Shown here: positions 7,514 to 15,700 of the stretch, piece after piece
Layout: the number at the start of each line of letters is the position of its first letter
Position numbering within the stretch: the stretch's first letter is position 1
Source: Planctomycetota bacterium
Lineage (GTDB): Bacteria; Planctomycetota; Planctomycetia; Pirellulales; Thermoguttaceae
Direction: 5' to 3'
Length of the DNA: 16,092 nucleotides
Assembly: GCA_015661985.1 (NCBI GenBank)
Contig: DQVB01000554.1
Span: forward strand, 1 to 16,092
Notes under the pieces: generated by a model
The model's input: the letters and a program-made list of their open reading frames with translations, nothing else
Told to the model about the DNA's origin: nothing
Databases searched by the model: none
Made by a program: the position numbers and the translations under genes

Positions 7514-7888
7514 AGCGCATGGCCAGTGGGACTTCACGGAGCGGACCACGACGCATCTTGCCCGCCCGACTGTGGCACGGCGCAACAGGGGCGGCAGCCG
7601 GCCCCGGTGTTGACGGGGTTGGAATCGCTCCAGCCGGGTTGGGGGAGCCGTATTCTTGTCACGGCACCGAGCAAAGGCTTTTTCTAACGACACAAGTCGC
7701 TTACATCGCTGGTGTCAGGTCGTTTCTGGAGGTCCGGGTGATGCTTTACCTCAAAGTCGGACGATCTCGATGATCCCGCCCATCGGAGGAGGTACTCCTC
7801 GAAATCCCTGTTTTCCCGGGGAGACGGTTGACGTTGGTGTGGATGGAGTGATACCGAGGACCTGCACGACAAAAGCCCACCGAATTCG
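7514..7888. other. 375-base stretch without recognisable gene
   Basis: Between the operon end and the transposase relic I find no open frame with protein family character on either strand. A short perfect stem GAGGAG/CTCCTC (7786-7791 and 7795-7800, loop GTA) is the only local structure noted. The stretch may include the outer end of the decayed insertion sequence, but I could not identify a terminal inverted repeat or target duplication by eye. Confidence 0.5.
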
Positions 7889-8419
7889 GCTATGTTGCCG
7901 CGGGTGGATTTTGTAGTTCCATCCGCCGTGGAACGTGTTCCGTTTGCCGTAGCGCTGTTGCCCCAGCCGCTGCCACCACCGCCGAATCGACGCCACGGCA
8001 AACTGCGCCGTGTCGTGGCCGATCCCTACAGACACGCCCGCCTCATTCATCGCCAGATCATACACTCCATAGGGAACCGCCTTGCCCAGCTTCTTGCCCG
8101 GAAAATCGTGGCACTTCAACCGAACCGGATCGCCCCGCGTCGTCGGCTCGATCGGCCTTTCCAAGGCTTCGATCAAACCGGGTTGCTCTTCCTCTTGCGA
8201 ACGGCGTCCTTCGCCGGGCCGGCGTTGACGATCGGGGGGCAGCGTCTCAGGGCCCTCCGGTGCCCGAATCCCATGACGAATCGTCCGATCCGAGATCCCT
8301 GTGGCCGGGGCCACCGCCGTGATGCCACCCCAGCCCAGCGATCCGACTTCCACAGCCGCCCGGCGGCGCCTGCCTCGTTCGTCCAGCTCCGAGAGCGTGC
8401 CAACGCTTGCTTGAATCCG
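7889..8419 (-). pseudogene. ISAzo13-family transposase relic with two internal deletions
   Basis: Leftward remnant of a DDE transposase of the ISAzo13 ('Rhodopirellula transposase') family. Three blocks of the ~400-residue parent survive in one frame: the N-terminal helix-turn-helix block (LDERGRRRRAAVE, GWGGITAVAPATGISDRTIR, then IEPTTRGDP) from 8419 to 8126; a middle block (LGKAVPYGVYDL, VSVGIGHDTAQFAV, IRRWWQRLG) from 8125 to 7940; and the extreme C-terminus (NTFHGGWNYKIHPR) from 7939 to about 7895. Missing are the segments that in intact members carry the catalytic Asp (ISVDTKKKE), the second Asp (TADGGGSNG) and the Glu (KWNKIEH), so it cannot transpose. The frame nevertheless stays open, and reads through at both sides (7751-8599). 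Family comparison is from memory of conserved motifs. Confidence 0.75.
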
Positions 8420-8452
8420 GGAAGGCACAAGCAGTGCATCGAAGAGTGAGAA

Positions 8453-8779
8453 GTGGCCCTTCAGTCGGACCCGTTCGCTTGGGAAGCCTGTCTGCTTATG
8501 GGCATGAGTCTGCTGAACGAAGCGAAGAACGATCTCGCTCTGCGGGCGATGAGCAAAGCTGCCTACCTGGCGCCCGAGTCCGCTGCGGTGCAGTACCATT
8601 TGGGCGAAGCGTACCGCGCGTGTGACATGCTGGAGCAGGCGCGGCGAGCCTATCAGAGCGCTGCGGAGTTGCTGCCGTCAGCGAGCGACCGCCAGATCCG
8701 TATCTACTGCGGAGGGTTTGGACCGTCGGTGCTGCGGCTGCTCTTCCAGGAGATGGCCACGCGGTGCCAACGCTGCTGA
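8453..8779 (+). CDS. C-terminal fragment of a TPR protein (possibly from a CheR-TPR methyltransferase)
   Basis: A 108-residue open frame with two tetratricopeptide repeats: one around residues 6-39 (MGMSLLNEAKNDLALRAM..AYLAPE) and one around 42-75 (AAVQYHLGEAYRACDMLEQA..). The tail IRIYCGGFGPSVLRLL (82-97) resembles the end of TPR domains attached to CheR-type methyltransferases, though that is from memory and tentative. No N-terminal catalytic domain is present, and the coding sense begins directly at the edge of the transposase relic, with an in-frame TGA at 8447. I therefore read it as the 3' part of a gene cut by the insertion. The GTG at 8453 has only a weak GTGAG upstream, so expression is doubtful. 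Confidence 0.6.
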   Translation: MALQSDPFAWEACLLMGMSLLNEAKNDLALRAMSKAAYLAPESAAVQYHLGEAYRACDMLEQARRAYQSAAELLPSASDRQIRIYCGGFGPSVLRLLFQEMATRCQRC

Positions 8780-8801
8780 ACTTGCCCGGCCGGCGGTGGG
8801 G

Positions 8802-8826
8802 GCTCGCCCTTTCCGCAGGGGCGAGC
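8802..8826 (+). terminator. Stem-loop after TPR fragment (possible weak terminator)
   Basis: GCTCGCCC (8802-8809) and GGGCGAGC (8819-8826) form a perfect 8-base stem with a 9-base loop, 22 bases after the TPR stop. It is followed by TACAATGG rather than a T run, so intrinsic termination would be weak; TACAAT could instead be a -10 box for the phosphotransferase gene 190 bases on, but no matching -35 is seen. Confidence 0.3.
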
Positions 8827-9020
8827 TACAATGGTGGGCCGTGGGTGGATGGCATGAGTGGGGGGAGGGGCCAGCCAGCGGTGATCGGGCCGGATCCTGG
8901 CGCGTTCACGCGCCAGCCGGCTCAGGGGGCGGGTTGGCTGGTGGGCGGCGGCGGGGTGAACCTTGTCGGACCAAGTTCTGGGCAACGGCCGGCGGCGATT
9001 TGTCTTGCGGTCGCGTTTGG

Positions 9021-10028
9021 ATGTCTCGGCAGACTGATCCTCTGGCGGTGTTACGGGAGTACCCGGCTGACTGCCAGCCGCTGTGGTTGGAGCCACTGGG
9101 CTCGGCTGGTGGTTTCAGCGGGGCGATGTTTTGGCGCCTGGGGGCTCGGTCGGGCCGGCTTTGCCTGCGTCGCTGGCCTCCGGGCTATCCCACTCGGGAG
9201 AAGTTGGAGTTCATCCAGGCGGTATTATGGCACGCCACGCGCGAGGGTTTCCGGCGGGTTCCCCTGCCGCTGGAGACACGGAACCACCGAGGCTATGTGG
9301 CCCACGGCGGCTTTCTTTGGGAATTGGCCCCTTGGCTGCCGGGGACGGCCGACTACGCCCAGCATCCTACGCCGGCCCGGCTTCGGGCAGCCATGGTCAC
9401 CTTGGCCGAATTCCACCGGGCCACCGCCACCTTTCCGCTGCCGGATTTGCCCGCCAGCCGTTCGCCCGGGATCCGATCGCGATTGGTTCGCTTGGGCCGC
9501 TGGATCGAAGGCGACCTGGACCGGTTGGCCGAGGCGATCCAACCGGGCCTGTTTGCGGAGATCGAGGGGCGGGCATGGCAGGTGCTTTCCTTGACCCGCC
9601 AAGCGGCCCCGTCGGTCCTGGCGCTTCTGGAACAACTGTGCGACACACGCGTGCAACTCCAGCCGTGCATTTGCGATGTGTGGCACGAACACGTGTTGTT
9701 CGAGGCGGATCGAGTTACCGGGCTCATCGACTTCGGCTCGATGCGGCCCGAATCCGTGGCGGCCGACGTGGCCCGGCTGTTGGGAAGCATGGCCGGCGAT
9801 GACCGCTCGAAGTGGGAAATGGGCCTGGAGGCCTACCAATCCCTCCGGCGGCTTTCGCCCGGTGAGTTGGCCCTGGTGACCGGCTTCGACCGAAGCACCA
9901 CGGTCTTGGCCGGGCTGAACTGGCTGGAGTGGATCTACTGCCAAAGGCGGGTCTTCGAGAACCGCCAAGCCATCCCGGGCCGCCTGGACGTCATCATCCA
10001 GCGGCTGGCCCGGCTGGTCTCGTCGTAG
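9021..10028 (+). CDS. APH-family phosphotransferase with non-canonical catalytic loop
   Basis: 335 residues with an aminoglycoside phosphotransferase / choline kinase fold. GSAGGFSGAMFWRL (27-40) sits where the glycine loop lies, LWELAPWLPG (99-108) matches the hinge, and LAEFHRA (128-134) is the usual helix. The catalytic loop, normally HGDxHxxN, reads CDVWHEHVLF (218-227): the Asp is kept (D219) but the preceding His-Gly is Ile-Cys and the metal-ligand Asn is His (H224). The Mg-binding Asp remains in IDFG (236-239). Whether it phosphorylates a small molecule is open. The ATG at 9021 is chosen because similarity begins there; there is no clear Shine-Dalgarno. It stands alone on this strand, converging on the ATPase gene. 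Confidence 0.8.
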   Translation: MSRQTDPLAVLREYPADCQPLWLEPLGSAGGFSGAMFWRLGARSGRLCLRRWPPGYPTREKLEFIQAVLWHATREGFRRVPLPLETRNHRGYVAHGGFLWELAPWLPGTADYAQHPTPARLRAAMVTLAEFHRATATFPLPDLPASRSPGIRSRLVRLGRWIEGDLDRLAEAIQPGLFAEIEGRAWQVLSLTRQAAPSVLALLEQLCDTRVQLQPCICDVWHEHVLFEADRVTGLIDFGSMRPESVAADVARLLGSMAGDDRSKWEMGLEAYQSLRRLSPGELALVTGFDRSTTVLAGLNWLEWIYCQRRVFENRQAIPGRLDVIIQRLARLVSS

Positions 10029-10041
10029 CGCCCGGCCGCCT

Positions 10042-10082
10042 GGGCCGACGGCTGAAGAGCCCAAGCTGCCCCGCGTCGGCCC
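10042..10082. terminator. Inverted repeat between convergent genes (possible bidirectional terminator)
   Basis: GGGCCGACG (10042-10050) and CGTCGGCCC (10074-10082) are a perfect 9-base inverted repeat around a 23-base loop, in the 78-base gap where the phosphotransferase and ATPase genes converge. No T tract follows on either strand, so it may only stabilise 3' ends. Confidence 0.4.
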
Positions 10083-10106
10083 GTCGCCCCTGCCCCCTCC
10101 GGGCAC

Positions 10107-10910
10107 TCACACTTCGACGACACCCAGCTCGTGATACACGGATTCGACCGTCTCAGCGTCGATCCGTTCCAACCGGCGCCCGGCGCCGGCCGCCAGCGAC
10201 AGGTCGGCCAACTGACGGATGCGCCGCGGCACACCCTCGGCCAGCTCGTGCAGCCGCCTGAGTGCTCCATGGTCGAAGACCGACTCGGCGCGACCGGCCT
10301 CGGCCTGAACCTGCTGCACGAAGCGGGCCGTGTCGGCTTCCTCCCAGGGCTCCAGGTCGATCCGCAGCTCGGCTCGTTCCAGCAGGGCCGGACCGATCCG
10401 CGCGGCGCGATCCGGTCTGGCAGCCAGCACGACCACCAGCGTCGATTCGGGCCCGGATTGCTCTTCCACGAGGCGCAACAAGGTGGTAAGGGATTCGGTC
10501 CGTGCGGCATCGGCATCGTCGGCCAGCAGGACCGATTCCAGCCCCTGGTAGCGGTATTCGGCGAGCCGGTCGGTGAGCTGCTGCCAGAGGGCGTAACGCG
10601 GCAGCTGCGCAGCGGGGGCGATCCCCAGCTGCAGGGCCACCAGCCAGAGCAGTTCGTCGCCGCCAACGCCCGTCAGGTTCATCTTCACCACCGGCCGCCC
10701 CTGGCTGCGCAACTGCCCGGCGAACAGCTCCAGCATCAAGGACTTGCCGCTGCCCGACGCGCCGAGCAACAGGCCCACGCGCCGCCGCTGTTCCACCAGA
10801 AACTGCAACCGGGCCAAGGCCTCTTCGTGGGTCGGGCTGCAGTAGAACCATCGCCACTCGGCCCGACCCGAGAAGGGCATCTCACGCAAGCCCCAATACG
10901 CCTGGTACAT
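10107..10910 (-). CDS. AAA ATPase, ExeA/MshM-like
   Basis: 267-residue P-loop ATPase of the ExeA/GspA-like AAA group. The N-terminus MYQAYWGLREMPFSG matches the family's usual Y..FF.L...PF opening. Walker A is GASGSGKS (50-57), Walker B VLLADDADA (127-135, with DD where DE is usual), sensor 1 lies in VVVLAARPD (159-167), and GVPRRIRQLADLSL (226-239) fits the sensor 2 helix. Relatives help assemble secretion machines or pili, or act with transposases; neither partner type is nearby, so the role is open. The start at 10910 is fixed by GGAGGG 6 bases upstream and by the family N-terminus, although the frame is open much further upstream. There is no transmembrane or peptidoglycan-binding extension, unlike full-length ExeA. 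Confidence 0.87.
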   Translation of the reverse strand: MYQAYWGLREMPFSGRAEWRWFYCSPTHEEALARLQFLVEQRRRVGLLLGASGSGKSLMLELFAGQLRSQGRPVVKMNLTGVGGDELLWLVALQLGIAPAAQLPRYALWQQLTDRLAEYRYQGLESVLLADDADAARTESLTTLLRLVEEQSGPESTLVVVLAARPDRAARIGPALLERAELRIDLEPWEEADTARFVQQVQAEAGRAESVFDHGALRRLHELAEGVPRRIRQLADLSLAAGAGRRLERIDAETVESVYHELGVVEV

Positions 10911-11086
10911 CGGATTCCCTCCATCGCCCATCACCGGCCGGCTGGACCGCCCGCAGCTGGCCAAGGCCCCCGCCGCGCGAGTCGCGCCCCGCAGTCGCGA
11001 TCCACCCAGCCCGCTGATCATTGTCGGCCGCCGCCCCGCGGCCGCTTGACGCCGTTTTCCCTTTCGGCCCAATCCGGGCAAGCTGA

Positions 11087-11116
11087 GTGACCCCGAGAAA
11101 ACGCGGGGCCCGTCAC
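11087..11116 (-). terminator. Hairpin downstream of the sugar transporter (weak terminator candidate)
   Basis: GTGA/TCAC (11087-11090 with 11113-11116) and CCCCG/CGGGG (11091-11095 with 11104-11108) form a 9-pair hairpin with a four-base bulge, 83 bases past the transporter stop and between two leftward genes. No T run follows on the minus strand. It may separate transporter and ATPase transcripts. Confidence 0.3.
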
Positions 11117-11198
11117 TGCGGCGCGGAGCGGGCAAGGAGAGAGGAAAGGGCAAAACGGTCAAGCAGCGGAAGAGCAAGAAGCCGCGCCCGGGCCTCGA

Positions 11199-12629
11199 TC
11201 AAATGCCCGGCCCCCCGTCCTCCGCGACGGACGCGCGCTGGCGCCAAGTCTGCTCGATCTGCTCAAGCGTCTTCCCTTTGGTCTCCGGCACGTAACGGAG
11301 GACGAACACGAAGGCCACCAGACACATCAGGCCGTAGCTCCAGAAGGTGATCGGCTCGCCGAGCCGTTTGAACATCCACGGCACCGACTGCGAGACGGCG
11401 AAGCAGGCGATCCAAAGGGCCACGACAGCCACGGACATGGCACGGCCACGGATGCGCGTAGGAAAGATCTCCGCAAGGACAACCCACACAACAGGCCCCA
11501 TGGCGATCGCAAAGGACGCCACGTAGCCCAGGGTGAACAGGAAGATCCAGCCCGGGGCCAGCTTCAGGGCGAAGCCGGCACCCAGCAGGGCCAGCGACGT
11601 ACCCATGGCGACCGACGTGGCCAACAGCAAGGGCCTCCGGCCGGCACGGTCCACCACGCGGATGGCCACCAGGGTGAAAGCGAGATTGACCACCTGGAGG
11701 GCCGCCGTCTGTAACAATGCCTGGGTGGCCGTCACCCCCGTGCCCGATGCCTTGAAGATCGTCGGCGCATAGTACAGTACGGCGTTGATCCCGGTTACCT
11801 GCTGAAGGACCGCCAAAACCACAGCCACAACCAGGGCCATGCGCATACCCGGCGCGGAAAGTTCCCCCAGCGAGCCGCGCTCGTGGGCCACCGCCTCGCG
11901 GATTTGCTCCAGCTCCCACTCCGCCCGGTCGCGGCCGCCGGTGCGCGTCAAAATGGCCAAGGCCTCGGACGGCCGGCCCTGCTTGACCAGCCACCAAGGG
12001 CTCTCCGGCACGAAGAGCAGACAGATCAAAAACAAAACCGCAGGGAGCGTCTCCGAGGCGAACATCCATCGCCAACCGGTAGCCACGTTCCACGCTTCGT
12101 CGTGTGCCGTGCGGGCAATCCACCAATTGACCACCGAAACGACGACCATCCCTGTGATGATGGTGATCTGGTTGAGCGACACCAGGCGCCCGCGCAGGTG
12201 CGCCGGCGAAACCTCAGCGATGTACAAGGGTGAAAGCATGGAGGCGATGCCCACACCAAACCCGCCGACAAAGCGGGCGGCCACCAGTTCGGTCAGGTTG
12301 CGGGGCACGGCCGAACCGACAGCCGAGACGGCAAACAGCCCAGCGGCCAACAACAGGGCCTTCTTGCGGCCCAGACCGTCGCTGAACGTACCGGCCAACG
12401 CGGCGCCGAACATGCAGCCCACCAGCACGTTGGACACGGCCCATCCCTTGCCCCCCGGCCCCAGCCGGAAATGGATCTCCAGGTAATCAATGGCCCCGGC
12501 AATCACTGCCGTATCGTAGCCGAACAGGAGGCCGCCCAGGGCAGCCACGGAAGCCAACAGCAGCACGTAGCCCACGCTGCGGCGCCGCGGCTGGACATCG
12601 GCCACCTCTGGTGCGGCTGGCATGGTCAT
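11199..12629 (-). CDS. MFS sugar transporter, sugar porter family
   Basis: 476-residue inner-membrane transporter with twelve predicted helices, homologous to XylE/GalP/GLUT proteins that carry hexoses or pentoses, usually with protons. Family signatures are all present: GGLLFGYDTAVIAGA in helix 1, DGLGRKKAL in loop 2-3, SPLYIAEVSPAHLRGRL after helix 4, PESPWWLVKQGR at the end of helix 6, QQVTGINAVLYYAPTIF in helix 7, DRAGRRPLLL in loop 8-9 and VPETKGKTLEQIE at the C-terminus. The QQ..GIN stretch lines sugar sites in the family. I start at the ATG at 12629 because GAAGGAG lies about 10 bases upstream; a leftmost frame start would add 17 unconserved residues. Divergent from the URO-D-like gene. 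Confidence 0.94.
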   Translation of the reverse strand: MTMPAAPEVADVQPRRRSVGYVLLLASVAALGGLLFGYDTAVIAGAIDYLEIHFRLGPGGKGWAVSNVLVGCMFGAALAGTFSDGLGRKKALLLAAGLFAVSAVGSAVPRNLTELVAARFVGGFGVGIASMLSPLYIAEVSPAHLRGRLVSLNQITIITGMVVVSVVNWWIARTAHDEAWNVATGWRWMFASETLPAVLFLICLLFVPESPWWLVKQGRPSEALAILTRTGGRDRAEWELEQIREAVAHERGSLGELSAPGMRMALVVAVVLAVLQQVTGINAVLYYAPTIFKASGTGVTATQALLQTAALQVVNLAFTLVAIRVVDRAGRRPLLLATSVAMGTSLALLGAGFALKLAPGWIFLFTLGYVASFAIAMGPVVWVVLAEIFPTRIRGRAMSVAVVALWIACFAVSQSVPWMFKRLGEPITFWSYGLMCLVAFVFVLRYVPETKGKTLEQIEQTWRQRASVAEDGGPGI

Positions 12630-12991
12630 CTGCGGATTACTCCTTCGTGCGCGGTTCCTTGCACGGTCCTGAGGCAGCACGAGCTTGCCAGATCACTCTC
12701 GATGGTTTCCCGCGCTGGTGGGGCCCCATCGTAGCCGGCGGCCTCGGCTCTTGACAAGGATCGGCCCAACCGGCAGATTCTCCAACAGAGGGGACAACCG
12801 TTACCGGGCGCGGACCATCCCGGACGTTGACCAGTCACGGCCGGGCGGGGGTGAACCGGCACCACAGGCTTTGCGTGGCCACCGGCCCCAAAGGCCATCA
12901 CATCCACCTGCGCCACAGGCCCTGCGCACGCGGGCGGTAGCCCCGAACCCGAACGGCCGGTCGCGCTGGTTTCTTTGGCTGTACATCAATC
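12630..12991. other. Divergent intergenic region (362 bases) of transporter and URO-D-like genes
   Basis: No gene seen. It must hold the start signals of both divergent genes. TTGACAA at 12751-12757 reads as a -35 on both strands: leftward TTGTCA pairs with a -10 for the transporter (listed separately); rightward TTGACA (12751-12756) has only the poor hexamer CAGATT 17 bases later, leaving a ~200-base leader for the URO-D-like gene. No operator-like palindrome stood out. Confidence 0.45.
12728..12757 (-). promoter_or_regulatory. Candidate sigma70-type promoter for the sugar transporter
   Basis: On the minus strand TTGTCA (12757-12752; 5 of 6 to the -35 consensus) is followed after 18 bases by TACGAT (12733-12728; 4 of 6 to the -10). 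Transcription would start near 12721, giving a leader of about 92 bases to the start codon at 12629. Confidence 0.4.
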
Positions 12992-14278
12992 ATGAATTCG
13001 CGTGAACGTGTGGAAACAGCCCTTCGCCACGAAGAGCCGGACCGAGTCCCGCTGGATCTCGGGGCCAGCCCGGTGACGGGGATGCACGTCAGCTCCGTGT
13101 ATCTGCTGCGACAAGCCCTGGGGCTGGATCCGCCGGCTGCGCCGGTCAAGGTGGTTGAACCCTACCAGATGCTCGGTGAAATCGCTCCCGATCTGATGGA
13201 GGCGCTGGGGGTCGATGTGGTCGGCCTGGCCGGCACGAAGACCTTGTTCGGCTTCGAGAACAAGAACTGGAAGCCCTGGACGCTGTTCGACGGCACCCCT
13301 GTGCTGGTGCCCGAGGCCTTCAACACCGAGCCGGAGCCGAACGGCGATGTCCTCATGTACCCCGAAGGGGACAAGACGGCTCCACCCAGCGGTCGGATGC
13401 CCAAAGGGGGCTTCTATTTCGATACGATCGTCCGCCAGGAACCGATCGACGACGAGCATCTCAACGTGGAGGATAACCTGGAGGAGTTCGGTCCCATCAG
13501 CGACAGCGAGTTGCAGCATTTCGCCACCGAAGCCGACCGTTTGCATCGGGAGACCGACAAGGCCATACTGGCCAATTTCGGCGGCACAGCTTTCGGTGAC
13601 ATCGCCCTGGTTCCCGCCCCGTGGCTGAAACGCCCCAAAGGCATCCGCGACATCGAAGAGTGGTACGTCAGTACGGTGGCGCGGTTCGATTATGTGTACG
13701 AGGTCTTTCGCCGCCAATGCGAAATCGCCCTGGCCAACCTGGAAAAGATCTACGACGCCGTGGGGGACAAGGTAACCGCCGTGTTCATCACAGGCACCGA
13801 CTTCGGGACACAACAGGGGCCTTTCATCAGCCGCCAGGCCTATCGCAACCTCTACCTGCCGTTCCACCGCCGCGTGAACGACTGGATCCATGAGCATACC
13901 GCCTGGAAGACCTTCATCCACTCGTGCGGTTCGGTCGCGGCCCTCATACCCGACTTCATCGAGGCCGGGTTTGACATCCTCAACCCCGTCCAGTGCTCCG
14001 CGGCGGAGATGGACCCGCAAACCCTGAAGGATCAGTTCGGCGACCGGATCGTCTTCTGGGGCGGCGGCGTGGACACCCAGAAAACGCTCCCCTTCGGCAC
14101 ACCCGATCAGGTGCGGGCCGAAGTGGCCGAGCGGATCCGCATCTTCGGCCGCGGCGGTGGGTTCGTGTTCAACACGGTGCACAACGTCCAGGCGGGCACG
14201 CCCCAGGAAAACCTGCTGGCCCTCTACGACGCCATGCGCCGGGCACGGGGCGAAGCGGGACTGACCGGCCGGAGCTGA
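12992..14278 (+). CDS. Uroporphyrinogen decarboxylase-superfamily protein (MtaA/CmuA-like methyltransferase fold)
   Basis: 428-residue TIM-barrel protein of the URO-D superfamily. The N-terminus MNSRERVETALRHEEPDRVP is the family opening. The zinc-site HxC of cobalamin-linked methyltransferases such as MtaA is present as HSCG (310-313); the third ligand, a Cys near the C-terminus in MtaA, is absent and VHNVQAGTP (396-404) occupies that place, so H397 might serve. The heme-pathway arginines of true HemE are not evident, so I do not call it hemE. Such proteins in planctomycetes often sit in catabolic loci, and here a sugar porter is divergent, but the substrate is unknown. No clear Shine-Dalgarno precedes the ATG. 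aroA follows after 97 bases in the same direction. Confidence 0.85.
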   Translation: MNSRERVETALRHEEPDRVPLDLGASPVTGMHVSSVYLLRQALGLDPPAAPVKVVEPYQMLGEIAPDLMEALGVDVVGLAGTKTLFGFENKNWKPWTLFDGTPVLVPEAFNTEPEPNGDVLMYPEGDKTAPPSGRMPKGGFYFDTIVRQEPIDDEHLNVEDNLEEFGPISDSELQHFATEADRLHRETDKAILANFGGTAFGDIALVPAPWLKRPKGIRDIEEWYVSTVARFDYVYEVFRRQCEIALANLEKIYDAVGDKVTAVFITGTDFGTQQGPFISRQAYRNLYLPFHRRVNDWIHEHTAWKTFIHSCGSVAALIPDFIEAGFDILNPVQCSAAEMDPQTLKDQFGDRIVFWGGGVDTQKTLPFGTPDQVRAEVAERIRIFGRGGGFVFNTVHNVQAGTPQENLLALYDAMRRARGEAGLTGRS

Positions 14279-14375
14279 TCCCAAGGACCCGCGGCCGCCG
14301 GATGGATGGCGAGTTGCCCTTGCCGCCGACAACCAAACCACAAACACCACAGACCTCGCACAGGGCCGTCTGGCC

Positions 14376-15653
14376 ATGATCGATCGCATGGAAATCGAAC
14401 CGGCACGCCGTCCGATCTGCGGCACGGTTCGCCCGCCGGGCTCGAAAAGCATCACCAATCGGGCGCTGGTCTGCGGGGCGCTGGCCTCGGGCCAGTCGCG
14501 GCTGGTCGGCGCGCTGGACAGCGAAGATACCCGCGTGATGATCGACTCGCTCAGCCGACTGGGGATCCGCGTCTCACACGACCCGCAACGACGCATCGTC
14601 CAGGTGGCTGGCTGCGGCGGCCGTATCCCCGTCGACCGTGCCGATCTGTATGTGGCCAACAGCGGCACAACGGTCCGCTTCCTCACGGCCCTGGTCTGCT
14701 TGGGACACGGCACCTACCGCCTGGACGGCACCCCGCGGATGCGCCAGCGGCCCATCGAAGATCTGTTGGACGCCCTGCGCCAATTGGGCGCCGATGCGCG
14801 GAGCGAAGCGGCCACGGGCTGCCCGCCGGTGCTCGTCCACGCCACGGGGCTACGCGGAGGCAAGGCGAGCGTGTCGGGGAAGATCTCCAGCCAGTTCCTC
14901 AGCGGCGTGCTCCTGGCCGCCCCCTGCGCGCTGACACCGGTGGAACTGGAAGTGACCGGCCGGTTGGTCTCCCGGCCTTACGTGAAGATGACCCTCGAGG
15001 TGATGGCAGCCTTCGGCGTCGAGGTCCAGCGCGAGGACCTGCGGCGGTTCCTCGTGCCGGCACAGGGCGGCTACCGGGCCCGGCAGTACGAAATCGAACC
15101 GGATGCGTCGGCCGCCAGTTACTTCTTCGCCGCTGCAGCCATCACCGGCGGCACGGTAACGGTGGAAGGACTCGGACGAAACAGCCTCCAGGGCGACGTG
15201 CGCTTCTGCCACTGCCTGGCCCGCATGGGCTGTCACGTCGCCTACCATCCCCGAAGCATCACCGTGCGGGGTGGCCCGCTCAAAGGCATCACCGTCGACA
15301 TGAACGCCATCAGCGACACCGTCCAGACATTGGCAGCCGTGGCCCTCTTCGCCCAGGGTCCCACCACGATCACCGGCGTGGGGCACATCCGGCACAAGGA
15401 GACCGACCGCATCGCCGCCCTGGCCACCGAACTGCGAAAGCTGGGCGCAGCGGTCGAAGAGCGGCCCGATGGGTTGCGCATCGTGCCAGGAAAGCTCCGG
15501 CCCGCCGAGATCGAAACCTACCAAGACCACCGCATGGCCATGAGCTTCGCCCTGGTAGGGCTCGTCCAGCCGGGCGTGGTGATCCATGACCCCGGCTGCA
15601 CCGCCAAGACATACCCCCAATTCTTCGAAGACATTTCGGCGCTGGTAGGCTAG
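14376..15653 (+). CDS. aroA: 3-phosphoshikimate 1-carboxyvinyltransferase (EPSP synthase)
   Basis: 425-residue EPSP synthase, which joins phosphoenolpyruvate to shikimate-3-phosphate in the sixth shikimate-pathway step toward aromatic amino acids. Substrate and catalytic motifs are intact: PPGSKSITNRAL (20-31, with K24 and R29), ANSGTTVRFL (94-103), DGTPRMRQRPI (117-127), EPDASAASYF (241-250), the catalytic Asp in ISDT (D314), IRHKETDRI (338-346, E342) and DHRMAM (384-389). The Gly equivalent to E. coli G96 is retained in NSGT; the position equivalent to P101 is Phe. The length is typical. The ATG at 14376 is used; a second ATG at 14388 would drop four residues. No strong ribosome binding site is seen for either. 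Other aro genes are not in the window. Confidence 0.95.
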   Translation: MIDRMEIEPARRPICGTVRPPGSKSITNRALVCGALASGQSRLVGALDSEDTRVMIDSLSRLGIRVSHDPQRRIVQVAGCGGRIPVDRADLYVANSGTTVRFLTALVCLGHGTYRLDGTPRMRQRPIEDLLDALRQLGADARSEAATGCPPVLVHATGLRGGKASVSGKISSQFLSGVLLAAPCALTPVELEVTGRLVSRPYVKMTLEVMAAFGVEVQREDLRRFLVPAQGGYRARQYEIEPDASAASYFFAAAAITGGTVTVEGLGRNSLQGDVRFCHCLARMGCHVAYHPRSITVRGGPLKGITVDMNAISDTVQTLAAVALFAQGPTTITGVGHIRHKETDRIAALATELRKLGAAVEERPDGLRIVPGKLRPAEIETYQDHRMAMSFALVGLVQPGVVIHDPGCTAKTYPQFFEDISALVG

Positions 15654-15700
15654 TCGGCCCCGGTGGGATCAGACCCCGTACAAGCCCACGCCCCCAAACC

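Noticed and set aside
7892..8449. Rightward frame of 185 codons over the transposase relic
   Set aside because: The opposite strand carries clear ISAzo13 motifs; this frame is its shadow.
8622..9020. Upstream extension of the phosphotransferase frame
   Set aside because: Cys/Arg/Gly-rich, overlaps the TPR fragment and has no similarity; the family start is at 9021.
14656..14680. Glyphosate-resistance type substitution in EPSP synthase
   Set aside because: The Gly equivalent to E. coli G96 is retained (NSGTT); the neighbouring variation is common among bacterial enzymes.
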